DNA of 64,000 bases from Pseudobdellovibrionaceae bacterium (GTDB lineage: Bacteria > Bdellovibrionota > Bdellovibrionia > Bdellovibrionales > JAGQZY01), in assembly GCA_020635085.1 (NCBI GenBank), contig JACKAL010000002.1, positions 62,001-126,000 on the forward strand, written 5' to 3'. The position numbers and the translations under genes are program-made. The notes beneath the pieces were generated by a model. It did not search any database. It saw nothing but the letters and a program-made list of their open reading frames with translations, and was not told the DNA's origin. Positions 25,471-33,494 of the stretch are shown here, one piece after another; the first letter of the stretch is position 1; each line of letters opens with the position of its first letter.

Positions 25471-25476
25471 CCATTT
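25465..25476 (+). repeat. attR-like repeat
   Basis: CCTGAGCCATTT, an exact copy of the tRNA-Asn end at 14955-14966. It marks the right boundary, 22 bases before the hepT start. Confidence 0.6.
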
Positions 25477-25498
25477 TCAACCTGTACCTAGGGCTCTC

Positions 25499-25870
25499 AT
25501 GCAAATCGATTTTTCTTCTCTCGAAAAAGCTATCGTTTCCCTCGAAGATATTTTGCAACAGCCTTTAAATGAATATGTTCGCGATGGCGTGATCCAAAGA
25601 TTCGAGTATACTTTCGAACTCTGTTGGAAGTTTATGCAACGAATTTTAAAAGAACAGGGGCTATCCACTGGAAGTCCCAAGCAAGTCTTAAGAGATGCCC
25701 ATAAAGCCAAATTTATTGATGATCTTGAACTCTGGATGTCTTTTTTAAAAGAACGAAACTTAACCAGTCACACTTACAATAAAGACGTAGCAGAGGAGGT
25801 TTACCAATCCGCTAGAAAATTTCCTCCTTACGCAAAACAACTGCTACAACAACTAAAAAATGAAGCTTGA
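25499..25870 (+). CDS. hepT: HepT-like HEPN toxin (HI0074 family)
   Basis: 123 residues of the nucleotidyltransferase-substrate-binding/HepT family. The N-terminal helix LEKAIVSLEDILQQPLNEYV leads to RFEYTFELCWKFMQRIL. The active-site motif R-x4-H-x-Y is intact (Arg86, His91, Tyr93 in RNLTSHTY). HepT is an RNase toxin that its partner MntA neutralises by AMPylating the motif tyrosine. It overlaps mntA by 11 bases. It begins 22 bases after the att repeat, so before the insertion it would have followed tRNA-Asn directly. Confidence 0.85.
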   Translation: MQIDFSSLEKAIVSLEDILQQPLNEYVRDGVIQRFEYTFELCWKFMQRILKEQGLSTGSPKQVLRDAHKAKFIDDLELWMSFLKERNLTSHTYNKDVAEEVYQSARKFPPYAKQLLQQLKNEA

Positions 25871-26153
25871 TCCCCTGACTCTTGCTTTCATTAAAGAAAC
25901 TATTTTAAAGAGATTAGCTCCTGAGACCGTACAAATTTTTTTATTTGGCTCGTACGCAAAAGGTGTCGCCAATGACAAGTCTGATATTGATATTGCCATA
26001 AAAATGCGTGGTCCGCTCCCTGCAGGAAAATGGGCTTTACTTGAAGAAGATTTTGAGAATTCTGATTTATTGCCAAAAGTAGATCTCGTTGATTACTACC
26101 GAGTAACAGATGGTTTTAAGAAAATCATCGATGAACAAAGCATTCCACTATAA
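25860..26153 (+). CDS. mntA: MntA-like nucleotidyltransferase antitoxin
   Basis: 97 residues. A minimal nucleotidyltransferase: FLFGSYAKGVANDKSDIDIAIKM contains the GS motif (Gly30-Ser31) and the two metal-binding Asp (Asp42, Asp44). In characterised pairs MntA transfers AMP to HepT and blocks its RNase activity. The order toxin then antitoxin and the 11-base overlap match known HEPN-MNT modules. Confidence 0.88.
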   Translation: MKLDPLTLAFIKETILKRLAPETVQIFLFGSYAKGVANDKSDIDIAIKMRGPLPAGKWALLEEDFENSDLLPKVDLVDYYRVTDGFKKIIDEQSIPL

Positions 26154-26188
26154 ACCCAGATCGATGGATAGACTGCGGTGGGCCGCTA

Positions 26189-26557
26189 TTACTCCTTAGC
26201 TAACTTTGGATTCAGCTTTTCGTAATGACCCGAGATGAAATCCTCAAGGGGCACACAAGAAAAATCTTTAATCCCCATTTCACCAAGACCTTGTTTGAAT
26301 AAAGCTAACTTCTGATCATTTGCTGCCACACTAACAGCGTTATAAACTTTTTTTACCGTTTCATCACTATCGTTTATAACTTTAGAAAATGCCGCGACTA
26401 TTCCAGCTGTGCTATCATAATCTTTCCATGGAAAAGTTTTAGCTTGCTCACACAGGTGCATAACAACAGAATGTTTTTCTTCTTGTTTTTTATTCGTACA
26501 ACTTACAATTGGAATTGTAATAAATAGTACGAAGCAGGTACTCATCATCAAATTCAT
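26189..26557 (-). CDS. Small lipoprotein of unknown function
   Basis: 122 residues with a lipoprotein signal (FVLFITIPIVSC lipobox, then a Lys/Glu-rich start of the mature chain). Two further Cys are present. The body is helical. No family is recognised. It converges with mntA. Confidence 0.6.
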   Translation of the reverse strand: MNLMMSTCFVLFITIPIVSCTNKKQEEKHSVVMHLCEQAKTFPWKDYDSTAGIVAAFSKVINDSDETVKKVYNAVSVAANDQKLALFKQGLGEMGIKDFSCVPLEDFISGHYEKLNPKLAKE

Positions 26558-26889
26558 TATACTAACCCTCCCAAGGTTTATTGCTGAATATGTTCGTCTA
26601 ATGTTCTCTAAACTTTAAAACAAAGAGTTCTCTGAAGAAAGAAAAAATTTATTGTATCTCTAATTTTTAAGGACCTCACCTAGTCAGTACCGCAACCTCA
26701 TGATTCATAAGAAGTTTCATCTGGTATTCGCAGTCGGCGGTATTCCATATTACTTAAATGCCACCATCTCATGAATTCGAGAACACCCGCATAGGTCGCA
26801 TAAAACAGGAGTGTGCAACGCGCCTCGATCCTAGCAACTCGGTGCTTTTTTCAGTTGTACTAAATGAGATACAGATCTAAAAATTAAAT
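26558..26889. other. Intergenic stretch without recognised features
   Basis: Between two divergent lipoprotein genes. It must hold both promoters. I see no convincing gene, strong hairpin or repeat. Confidence 0.4.
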
Positions 26890-27921
26890 ATGCTTCTTCG
26901 ATATCTTTTACTCAGCCTCTGTTTTCTTGTTTCTTGCCAACATAAGGAACAAACACAACCAAAACCCACCCGACTTTACTTAATGCTCTCTGTGGACTGG
27001 GAAGGCGACACGCTACGATCAGCCAATTTAAAAGCCTTAGCGAATTTTAATAAAGAGTTTCCCAATTACCCCGTGATTCATTTTTTAAATCCAGCTTATT
27101 ATACAAAAAAGAACTTTCTTTCCCCAGCCGAAATCAATAAACGCATACGAACAGTTCTTAAACCTGGAGATGACATTGGACTTCATATTCACGCCTGGGA
27201 AAGTTTAATACGCTCTGCAGGTGTTCGCTTTCGTGATAGACCTTCTTTCTGGGGTCCCGTTTCTTTGGGGCGCGGCGGAGAGCGCGGCGATGATGTCCCC
27301 CTTAATACCTATACAGAAAAGGAACTGACACAAATCATTCGCCATTCGCTTAAACTATTGAGCGATAATGGCTTCTCAGACATTCACAGCTTTCGCGCCG
27401 GGGGCTGGACTTCGGGACCTAAAGTTTATCGAGCTTTAGTGAAAAACGACATTTTTATTGATAGCTCTGCCGTTCCCGCGGAACTTATTGCCAACCTTTA
27501 TCCTGGCACACGACTCTATGAATTAAACCACAAACTTTGGCCAGATATCAACCTGATGAGCAAACCCTTTAAATTGATAGTTCTCAAGCAGAACTTCTAT
27601 GAATACCCAAATAATATTGGACTGGCGGACTATGTCAGTACGGAAAATTTTATCTCTTCCGCAAAAAAATTAATCGAAGATGGAAAAAAATCCCACGCAA
27701 AAAACCTCTATCTTCACTTTGGCTGGCATCAAGAAAGTGCCGTAGAGTATTTTGAACACACAAAAGAGGGCGGGCAAAAGCTTGTACAGGCACACTTTTT
27801 AAATCGCGTGGAAAAGGGACTTAATGAACTTCAAGTTTTGGCGGCTGAGCAAAATGTTGAAATCGTACCTATTTCTCTCAGTCACTATCAAAAACTATTT
27901 TTCGAAAAAAATAACCCTTAA
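26890..27921 (+). CDS. Polysaccharide-deacetylase-like lipoprotein
   Basis: 343 residues, lipoprotein signal with CFLVSCQHK. The mature chain looks like a NodB-type (carbohydrate esterase 4-like) barrel: LSVDWEGD (first Asp), GDDIGLHIHAWE (His-x-His metal motif), SFRAGGWTSG (FRxGG), and late LYLHFGWHQES. These are the expected metal and catalytic motifs, though spellings are divergent. It may deacetylate peptidoglycan or an exopolysaccharide in the envelope. It stands alone. Confidence 0.65.
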   Translation: MLLRYLLLSLCFLVSCQHKEQTQPKPTRLYLMLSVDWEGDTLRSANLKALANFNKEFPNYPVIHFLNPAYYTKKNFLSPAEINKRIRTVLKPGDDIGLHIHAWESLIRSAGVRFRDRPSFWGPVSLGRGGERGDDVPLNTYTEKELTQIIRHSLKLLSDNGFSDIHSFRAGGWTSGPKVYRALVKNDIFIDSSAVPAELIANLYPGTRLYELNHKLWPDINLMSKPFKLIVLKQNFYEYPNNIGLADYVSTENFISSAKKLIEDGKKSHAKNLYLHFGWHQESAVEYFEHTKEGGQKLVQAHFLNRVEKGLNELQVLAAEQNVEIVPISLSHYQKLFFEKNNP

Positions 27922-27923
27922 AC

Positions 27924-28157
27924 TCATGCAGGCCATGTTTCCGGAAAAATACCTTTCGCGGTCGGCCCGGCTAAAGCCTTTAACGCAGTCGTTTTATCTA
28001 CAAAGACAAATGCGTCATATCGGTGCGCAAGCTCTGTGGGAACATAATTTCTACCATGGGCTTCAAATACAGATTGATAGACCACGCCTACAGCACGGTG
28101 ATCTTTGCGCACACAAAGGGGCTCTACACCTTCCATCGAGATATACTGCCAATTGAC
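27924..28157 (-). pseudogene. C-terminal remnant of an erythromycin-esterase-family protein
   Basis: The minus strand reads WQYISMEGVEPLC, RAVGVVYQSVFEAHGRNY and ELAHRYDAFVFVDKTTALKA. This matches the ending typical of erythromycin-esterase-family proteins (RAIGVVY, then FDA and hydrophobic-Asp-x-T-x-A). The reading frame is closed upstream by a stop at 28158, and the rest of the roughly 400-residue enzyme is missing. Read as a decayed gene end. No ribosome site supports expression from the internal ATG at 28136. Confidence 0.5.
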
Positions 28158-28381
28158 TCATAGGAACGAACTGAAACCCTCACATTAATTAGTTCTGTCG
28201 TTGTAAAAATGCCCTCAATTCTCAATGAATTTTACTGTAAAGCGAGACAGAAGGTTATTATTGACCTCGTAATGCCATTCAGAGATAGCCAGCACCCACT
28301 CACTTGCTCAATTGAGAGACCCAATGACATTGCGCCTACGTATTATCTATTTATAGAATATGCTTATAACCAAATATACGG

Positions 28382-28960
28382 ATGGATCGGCCCATGTGCA
28401 TCTCACGGAAGATTCTGATTGTTTTGCTACTTATGCATGGCAAGACTTGCTTCGCACAAACAATTGCATTTGATAGTTCTGTAGAGCAAGTTTTTAACAA
28501 TCTTAAGAAAACTCGAACGACAAATATTGTAGATGCGGTACTGTTATTAAATAAACAGTTTTTTAAAAGAGAAAACTATGTTCTTATTTTTGATTCGCAG
28601 TCTCCCCAAACCTCCTCGCCCGAAGCACCGCGCGTTTTGCTGTTTGGAAAGGATAAACAACTACGTATCGGGTTTAATCACAATCGTAAAGATGGACAAG
28701 ATCTAGAAATCATTCAGTGGCGCGATCTAACGAGAACATGGGAGTTCCGCGAAATTAAATTCACTCCGCAAGGGCCAATACTATCAAAAGCTGATCCCAT
28801 CATGTGCCTCCAGTGTCATAGAGATCACAAACCCAAAATCGTTGCGCAGGAATTTATGGTGCTCTTGAGCGATTTAAAGCCCAAAATAAACAAAGAGAAG
28901 TTTCTTAGAAAAGTCCAATCGGATCCAATCTATAAAAAATTGGAAAGACCTCTAAATTAA
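28382..28960 (+). CDS. Exported protein with a single CxxCH haem-type motif
   Basis: 192 residues. A probable signal peptide (KILIVLLLMHGKTCFA) and one Cys-x-x-Cys-His in DPIMCLQCHRDHKPKIV near residue 145. This suggests a periplasmic mono-haem c-type cytochrome, although the surrounding sequence is not a classical cytochrome c fold. A start at the fifth codon (MCISRK) is also possible. No cytochrome-related neighbours. Function unknown. Confidence 0.6.
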   Translation: MDRPMCISRKILIVLLLMHGKTCFAQTIAFDSSVEQVFNNLKKTRTTNIVDAVLLLNKQFFKRENYVLIFDSQSPQTSSPEAPRVLLFGKDKQLRIGFNHNRKDGQDLEIIQWRDLTRTWEFREIKFTPQGPILSKADPIMCLQCHRDHKPKIVAQEFMVLLSDLKPKINKEKFLRKVQSDPIYKKLERPLN

Positions 28961-29249
28961 AACCCATACAGTGGTTCTATCTCTTCATTCCGAATTGGAC
29001 ACAGACTCCAGGGGCCCAGTACATTATCTTTGATAAGAGCTGCTTGTCTGAGGATAATACCACCCGTGCTTTAGAGTATTCACCTTCAGAAAGTAATTTT
29101 TTCATACATTCAGCAATTCAATTATTTATCCAAAAAATTAGTGCTATGCCTCTTGGTAATTTGAACTCGAGATATGATAATTTGCAATTTTCATAAAACT
29201 CGAAAAACAACAAGAAATCACTTTTAAAATAAACATAGAGAGGTCAAAA

Positions 29250-29738
29250 ATGATTCAAACTACTTTTATTGCCCTAACCTTCTTACTTAGTGGCTTCTTT
29301 ACCCATGCAGATGAGACTGTTGTAAAAAGTTGCTCCGCTCAACTCAAACAAGGCCCAGAGTCTGTAGATATACTTATTGAGATTATCTCCCAAGACGGTA
29401 AACTGAACGCAAAAATCACGCAAAACTCTCAGTCCTACAATCAAACGGTTGAGGTCGGTGATCTCTCTGTTCGCGAAAATCTAACCACACAAACAGAAAA
29501 CGATGACCTAAATCTTGCGGAACAACTAATCGTTCACGCCATGCTCTTATCCTCAGAACCTACGTTTCAAGGGCAATTCACGACAGGTATTGATCTCTCA
29601 CAAGTTCGCTCGGCAAAGGTTTATACAATTGGGCCTCCTACCAATATGGGAACTACTGCACTCATAGAAGCTAAAGATGCCTCAGGAAAAACTCTGGGAA
29701 CTTTTTTAGGTGGTTTCTTGATCAGTCCATGTAAATAA
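29250..29738 (+). CDS. Small secreted protein of unknown function
   Basis: 162 residues with a signal peptide ending near FFTHADE and a mature chain with two Cys, one near each end, likely disulfide-linked. Strand-rich pattern. AGAGAGG lies upstream of the ATG. No family is recognised. Confidence 0.65.
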   Translation: MIQTTFIALTFLLSGFFTHADETVVKSCSAQLKQGPESVDILIEIISQDGKLNAKITQNSQSYNQTVEVGDLSVRENLTTQTENDDLNLAEQLIVHAMLLSSEPTFQGQFTTGIDLSQVRSAKVYTIGPPTNMGTTALIEAKDASGKTLGTFLGGFLISPCK

Positions 29739-29986
29739 AAAAACTCTAAAACTTTATAGGATATTCTGAAAACTTACCAAATTGTTCTTATCAAAATAAA
29801 GAAAATCTGGTGATTTTTTCTTCAACTCCTAACAAACATCTGAATAACAGTGGGGCTGATGAGCACCCTCTTGCATAGAAAGTTTTCATCTACATCATGG
29901 ATTTGTTACATGAACTTATCCTAAATTGGACTTGCGAAGAAAAGTTGTGCATATTGCCCATAAATAAAAAAGAACGTGGAGGTTCT

Positions 29987-30322
29987 ATGAAATCATTATT
30001 TTTTTCATTAGTTCTAGTCTTTTCTGCAAACGCAATGGCTGATCAGTGTGCATACGTTAGTAAAGATATGGCAACACAGGCTTTACAGAAAGTTGCAGGA
30101 TCTAAAAAAGTTCAATCGTATTGCTTGCCTTGCATGAATACTCAAGGTGCTGCAACCTATGATATTAAATCTCTTGGCATCGCCGATGTTGATTATCAAG
30201 GTTATTGGGAGCTCCAAATTAATGGCCAAGGCGTTGACATCGCTTACATTTATGTCGATGGAAAAAGTTTAGCATCTCTTGTGTCTTGCCCAACAGTTGG
30301 TGTTCCAGAAGAGCTTCCTTAA
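29987..30322 (+). CDS. Small secreted protein of unknown function
   Basis: 111 residues from the ATG at 29987, which follows GTGGAGG. Signal peptide LFFSLVLVFSANAMA. The mature part has Cys in QCAY, YCLPCMN and VSCP, including a CxxC. The strand-rich end (GYWELQINGQGVDIAYIYV) suggests a small beta domain. A bidirectional terminator follows. No family is recognised. Confidence 0.7.
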   Translation: MKSLFFSLVLVFSANAMADQCAYVSKDMATQALQKVAGSKKVQSYCLPCMNTQGAATYDIKSLGIADVDYQGYWELQINGQGVDIAYIYVDGKSLASLVSCPTVGVPEELP

Positions 30323-30354
30323 TTCATAGATTTTAATAAATTAGAATTTTCTAA

Positions 30355-30387
30355 AAATAAGGGGCTCATCGAGCCCCTTATTTTTTT
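30355..30387. terminator. Bidirectional rho-independent terminator
   Basis: The stem AATAAGGGGCTC / GAGCCCCTTATT closes on an ATC loop, with A-runs on the left and T-runs on the right. It serves the plus-strand gene ending at 30322 and the minus-strand gene ending at 30401. Confidence 0.92.
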
Positions 30388-30400
30388 GTTTATATACCCG

Positions 30401-32008
30401 TTACTCCACAGAGTTAGGATTGCGCATGATGATCATGGCGGCCATCACTTTAGGAAGATAATCCTGGTCATTCTGATACCCTTTACGGATCAAAACCCAT
30501 GCATCGTGGGAGCCTGTTTGCTCTATTGCTTTTTGCACACGACTTTCCCCAATGTTGTAGGCCAAAAGAGCTAAGTGCCAATCTTTGAATCGCAAATAAT
30601 TGGATCCCAAGTAGCGCATAGCTGCATCTGTAAGAAGAACTTCATTGAGACGCTCATCTATTTTATCATCAACCTTTAGACCAAACACGCGTGCCGTAGA
30701 GGCAATAAACATCCACAACCCGGCACCCCAACCTTTATGATCGGATTGGGCAAGATTCTGATAGCCCGACTCGACAAGAGGCACCGCCATGAGTTCACTC
30801 GGCATATTATACTCTTTGATTTTTTCATTCACCATCGCACGATAATTCTCCATGCGCTTTAAGGATTCCCGCATGAACTCACGTCCCTCGGGAGTACCGA
30901 TATAGCGATTGAGCTGCTGGAGCACTAGATCATTCACCACGATGGGAATCCCTGTCTCTCTTTGTGCTTTGTCTACCATAGTTCGTGCTTGTGCCATAGA
31001 CACTCGACGATCCTGTACCAGTCCTTTAGCAGCATAAGATGTCGCCCCCATGAGACACACCAATCCCACAGCAATGGCTGTGCTGATCGACCTTCCGATT
31101 TGTTTTTTCTTTTTATTAAACATTTTATCTATTCTCCTTTTTAGAATATGGCTCTCAACCAAAAACGTAAGCCCGCTTGCGCAAACGGATACGGCTTTTT
31201 GATTAATTGCGGTTTGTGCTGCCTCGACAAGGCAGTTTGCATAAGCCTGTGATTCGACTTTGTGTTGGTCGACCAGTGTCTCATCACAAGCAAATTCTTG
31301 AATCTCTATAATCCATCGATTCCATAAATAAATAATGGGGTTTATAATGCAGACAAACTTAAGCATTAATAAAACATACACCCATTTTGTGTCCCCTTGA
31401 CGGTGGTGCTGAAGCTCATGTGCAAGAGCCATGCGATAATGACTAGCGTGATAAATCATAGAGGTTGGAATAATGACATTCGTTTGGCCTGGGCACCAAT
31501 AGGAGAACGGCACTTGGACTTCGTCATTGGCATAAATTGAGACGCCGCTTATTTTTCTTAAGCGAAAGGAGCGGCGCTTAATGCGTGCAAGATTTCGTAG
31601 GTCTTGGACGAGGAGAAAACCGCCAATCAATAACGTAAGCGTAAAAAATATGAAGCAAAGTATAAAAAACACATTGGTATCTACTATACGTGTACCAGTT
31701 GGAGTATCTACACTCAACATACCTGCGTCGTGCAGGTTATGATATTTTTCCGAAAACATGTTTATGGATTCTGCTGACCACACTTTGGCAACAGGCTCAA
31801 ATACGTCATGCGTTGGTAGAAAAAAAGAAAGAATCGATAAAAAAAGAATGGACCCTAAAATGGCGTAATGAAGCTTAAGTTCGTTTACTGCCTTCAGCAG
31901 CAATTTGTTCCACGATAATAGCGCTATTAAAAATTTTAAAGATACGTACCCTACAAGCAACATCAAGTTAAGGTTCAAATATACCGAAAGAATTTGGGCG
32001 AAATTCAC
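30401..32008 (-). CDS. BlaR1-like M56 metallopeptidase fused to an MltD-like transglycosylase domain
   Basis: 535 residues. Membrane helices near 15-35, 48-65 and 112-135 flank a cytosolic M56 gluzincin domain with His197-Glu198-Leu-Gln-His201 and EIQEFACDE (Glu238 region). A further helix near 305-325 leads to a periplasmic lytic-transglycosylase (SLT/MltD) domain with Glu413 in VPLVESGYQ, GAGLWMFIASTAR and LAYNIGESRV. In BlaR1 the sensor is a penicillin-binding domain; here it is a muropeptide-type enzyme. It overlaps the BlaI-like repressor gene by four bases. Predicted job: sense cell-wall state and cleave or inactivate the repressor. Confidence 0.85.
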   Translation of the reverse strand: MNFAQILSVYLNLNLMLLVGYVSLKFLIALLSWNKLLLKAVNELKLHYAILGSILFLSILSFFLPTHDVFEPVAKVWSAESINMFSEKYHNLHDAGMLSVDTPTGTRIVDTNVFFILCFIFFTLTLLIGGFLLVQDLRNLARIKRRSFRLRKISGVSIYANDEVQVPFSYWCPGQTNVIIPTSMIYHASHYRMALAHELQHHRQGDTKWVYVLLMLKFVCIINPIIYLWNRWIIEIQEFACDETLVDQHKVESQAYANCLVEAAQTAINQKAVSVCASGLTFLVESHILKRRIDKMFNKKKKQIGRSISTAIAVGLVCLMGATSYAAKGLVQDRRVSMAQARTMVDKAQRETGIPIVVNDLVLQQLNRYIGTPEGREFMRESLKRMENYRAMVNEKIKEYNMPSELMAVPLVESGYQNLAQSDHKGWGAGLWMFIASTARVFGLKVDDKIDERLNEVLLTDAAMRYLGSNYLRFKDWHLALLAYNIGESRVQKAIEQTGSHDAWVLIRKGYQNDQDYLPKVMAAMIIMRNPNSVE

Positions 32009-32394
32009 TTTTTACCCGCCTTCTGAATCAGCATTCTGAGTTCGGCAAGATCCTCGTCATTTAATTTTACCGTATCCAGAAGCTGCTTCACCAGAGCGAC
32101 GGGTGTGCCCTCAAAGACTTTATCGACAACATGCTTGACGGTACGGGATTCGTAATCGGATTTCTTAAGCTGTGGAATATAAATATGTCCACGTCCCTCT
32201 TTGCGGGTAGCAAGAACATCTTTTTGCTCTAATATTCTCAGAATGGTCGATACAGTGGTGTATGCAAGCTCCCGCTCTTTCGGTAGTTCTGCAAGCACAT
32301 CGGCCACAGAGCCCTCTCCTATTCGCCAGAGAATCGTCATAAGCTCTAACTCGGCATCGGTTAATAATTTTTGTTCGCCTTTTGATTTTTTCAC
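32005..32394 (-). CDS. BlaI/MecI-family repressor paired with the M56-MltD protein
   Basis: 129 residues, full-length BlaI type: LTDAELELMTILWRIGEGSV, then LAYTTVSTILRILEQKDVL (recognition helix and wing), and a C-terminal dimer domain (ESRTVKHVVDKVFEGTPVAL). Start codon follows GGAGGAAA. Two tandem dyads lie 26-64 bases upstream. The pair matches the blaI-blaR order, and the repressor should control its own operon and perhaps other wall genes. Confidence 0.92.
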   Translation of the reverse strand: MKKSKGEQKLLTDAELELMTILWRIGEGSVADVLAELPKERELAYTTVSTILRILEQKDVLATRKEGRGHIYIPQLKKSDYESRTVKHVVDKVFEGTPVALVKQLLDTVKLNDEDLAELRMLIQKAGKK

Positions 32395-32420
32395 AGGGTT
32401 TCCTCCGTAAAAATAAATGT

Positions 32421-32458
32421 AACTAAGTCTTTAGTTATTAACAACTAAAAATTTAGTT
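32421..32458. promoter_or_regulatory. Two tandem AACTAA-N4-TTAGTT dyads (probable BlaI operator)
   Basis: Perfect dyads AACTAAGTCTTTAGTT (32421-32436) and AACTAAAAATTTAGTT (32443-32458), centres 22 bases apart, about two helical turns. They lie just upstream of the repressor start, and also upstream of the divergent gene at 32542. The arrangement fits cooperative binding by two repressor dimers. Confidence 0.75.
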
Positions 32459-32541
32459 ATTGGACTTTGGGCGTTATTAGCTACCATCCCACGCCGATCG
32501 CCTATACAATTCTAAGCATAAACAAACTGTAGGGAGTTTGC

Positions 32542-33441
32542 GTGGCCTTTCCTTTTTTACAAGATGTTTTACATTACTTATTTAATATCAATGTTTATTT
32601 ACCTATTCCAACATTTGGAACTTTTGTTGCCATATCATTATTAATTGGCTTTGCTGTTTTTAAAAAAGAACTCCTACGCAAAGAAGCAGAGGGAATATTA
32701 CCGCGAAAAAACCCAATGAGTGCCCAAACAGATAATTTTGCTTTCTTACTCATTATTTCCGGCATGATTGGCGCAAGGCTCTTCCACATACTCGAATATT
32801 TTAATGAATTTTTAGAGAACCCCAAAGATCTCCTTCTCTCCACCGGAGGCTACACCATTTATGGTGCATTTATTTTGGGAACCGTTGCTGGCGTGTATTT
32901 TTTAAAAAAGAAAAATTACCCCGTTCTTCCCGTGGCCGATGCCGCTGCCCCCACCATGCTGCTTGGCTATAGTATTGGGCGCTTAGGTTGCCAATTTAGT
33001 GGCGATGGTGACTGGGGCACAATGGCCAATATGGCTTTAAAGCCCGACGGACTTCCCAAGTGGATGTGGGCACAACAGTATATTCACAATGTTATTGGAG
33101 AAAGTATCCCCGAGCCGGGAGTGTATCCGACCCCCTTGTACGAAGCCTTGGCGTCTTTTATTCTTTTCCTGATTCTATGGAAAATTCGCAAACACCATCA
33201 TAGTGCAGGCTGGTTGTTTGCTGTTTATTTATTGTTTAATGGTCTTGAGCGTTTTTTTATCGAAAAAATTCGTGTGAATTCCAATTATAATTTATTGGGT
33301 TTACACTTTACCCAGGCAGAACTTATTTCCTCTGTACTTATTATTATGGGTATCACCGGTATTTTTTATTTTTGGAAGTACCACAAAGAAAAGTGGAAAC
33401 CCGCTTCTTCTGTGAATAAATCCATGAAATCAGTTTACTAG
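32542..33441 (+). CDS. Lgt-like prolipoprotein diacylglyceryl transferase family protein
   Basis: 299 residues, seven or so membrane helices. The Lgt core pattern is recognisable: GMIGARLFHILEYF, GGYTIYGAFILGTVAG, GRLGCQFSGDGDWG, YPTPLYEAL and GLERFFIEKIRVN. The motif spelling with SGDGDWG differs from the E. coli enzyme (which has Asn in place of Cys), so this may be a paralogue rather than the housekeeping Lgt. It starts at GTG after AGGGAG. Confidence 0.75.
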   Translation: MAFPFLQDVLHYLFNINVYLPIPTFGTFVAISLLIGFAVFKKELLRKEAEGILPRKNPMSAQTDNFAFLLIISGMIGARLFHILEYFNEFLENPKDLLLSTGGYTIYGAFILGTVAGVYFLKKKNYPVLPVADAAAPTMLLGYSIGRLGCQFSGDGDWGTMANMALKPDGLPKWMWAQQYIHNVIGESIPEPGVYPTPLYEALASFILFLILWKIRKHHHSAGWLFAVYLLFNGLERFFIEKIRVNSNYNLLGLHFTQAELISSVLIIMGITGIFYFWKYHKEKWKPASSVNKSMKSVY

Positions 33442-33494
33442 CCTCTTCCCGTGGCATAAATTTCGTCGTAAATCCTTTGCCAAGTGTTCAATAA

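Larger units (their letters stand above)
14955..25476 (+). mobile_element. Integrated phage-satellite-like element in tRNA-Asn
   Basis: It is bounded by a 12-bp direct repeat at the tRNA-Asn 3' end and at 25465. It encodes a tyrosine integrase and excisionase-like protein at the right end, a DUF3987-like replication protein, a serine recombinase, an HTH repressor-like protein, and terminase small and large subunits, plus a three-gene HEPN/zinc-ribbon cargo operon and a lipoprotein. No portal, capsid, tail, lysis or DNA polymerase gene is seen. Base composition is visibly AT-richer than the flanks. It could be a phage satellite or a decayed prophage that kept its packaging genes. The ordered operons and absence of broken genes favour a satellite. 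Confidence 0.8.

Noticed and set aside
28209..28418. 69-codon plus-strand frame before the CxxCH protein
   Set aside because: No ribosome site or signal; it overlaps the better-supported gene at 28382.
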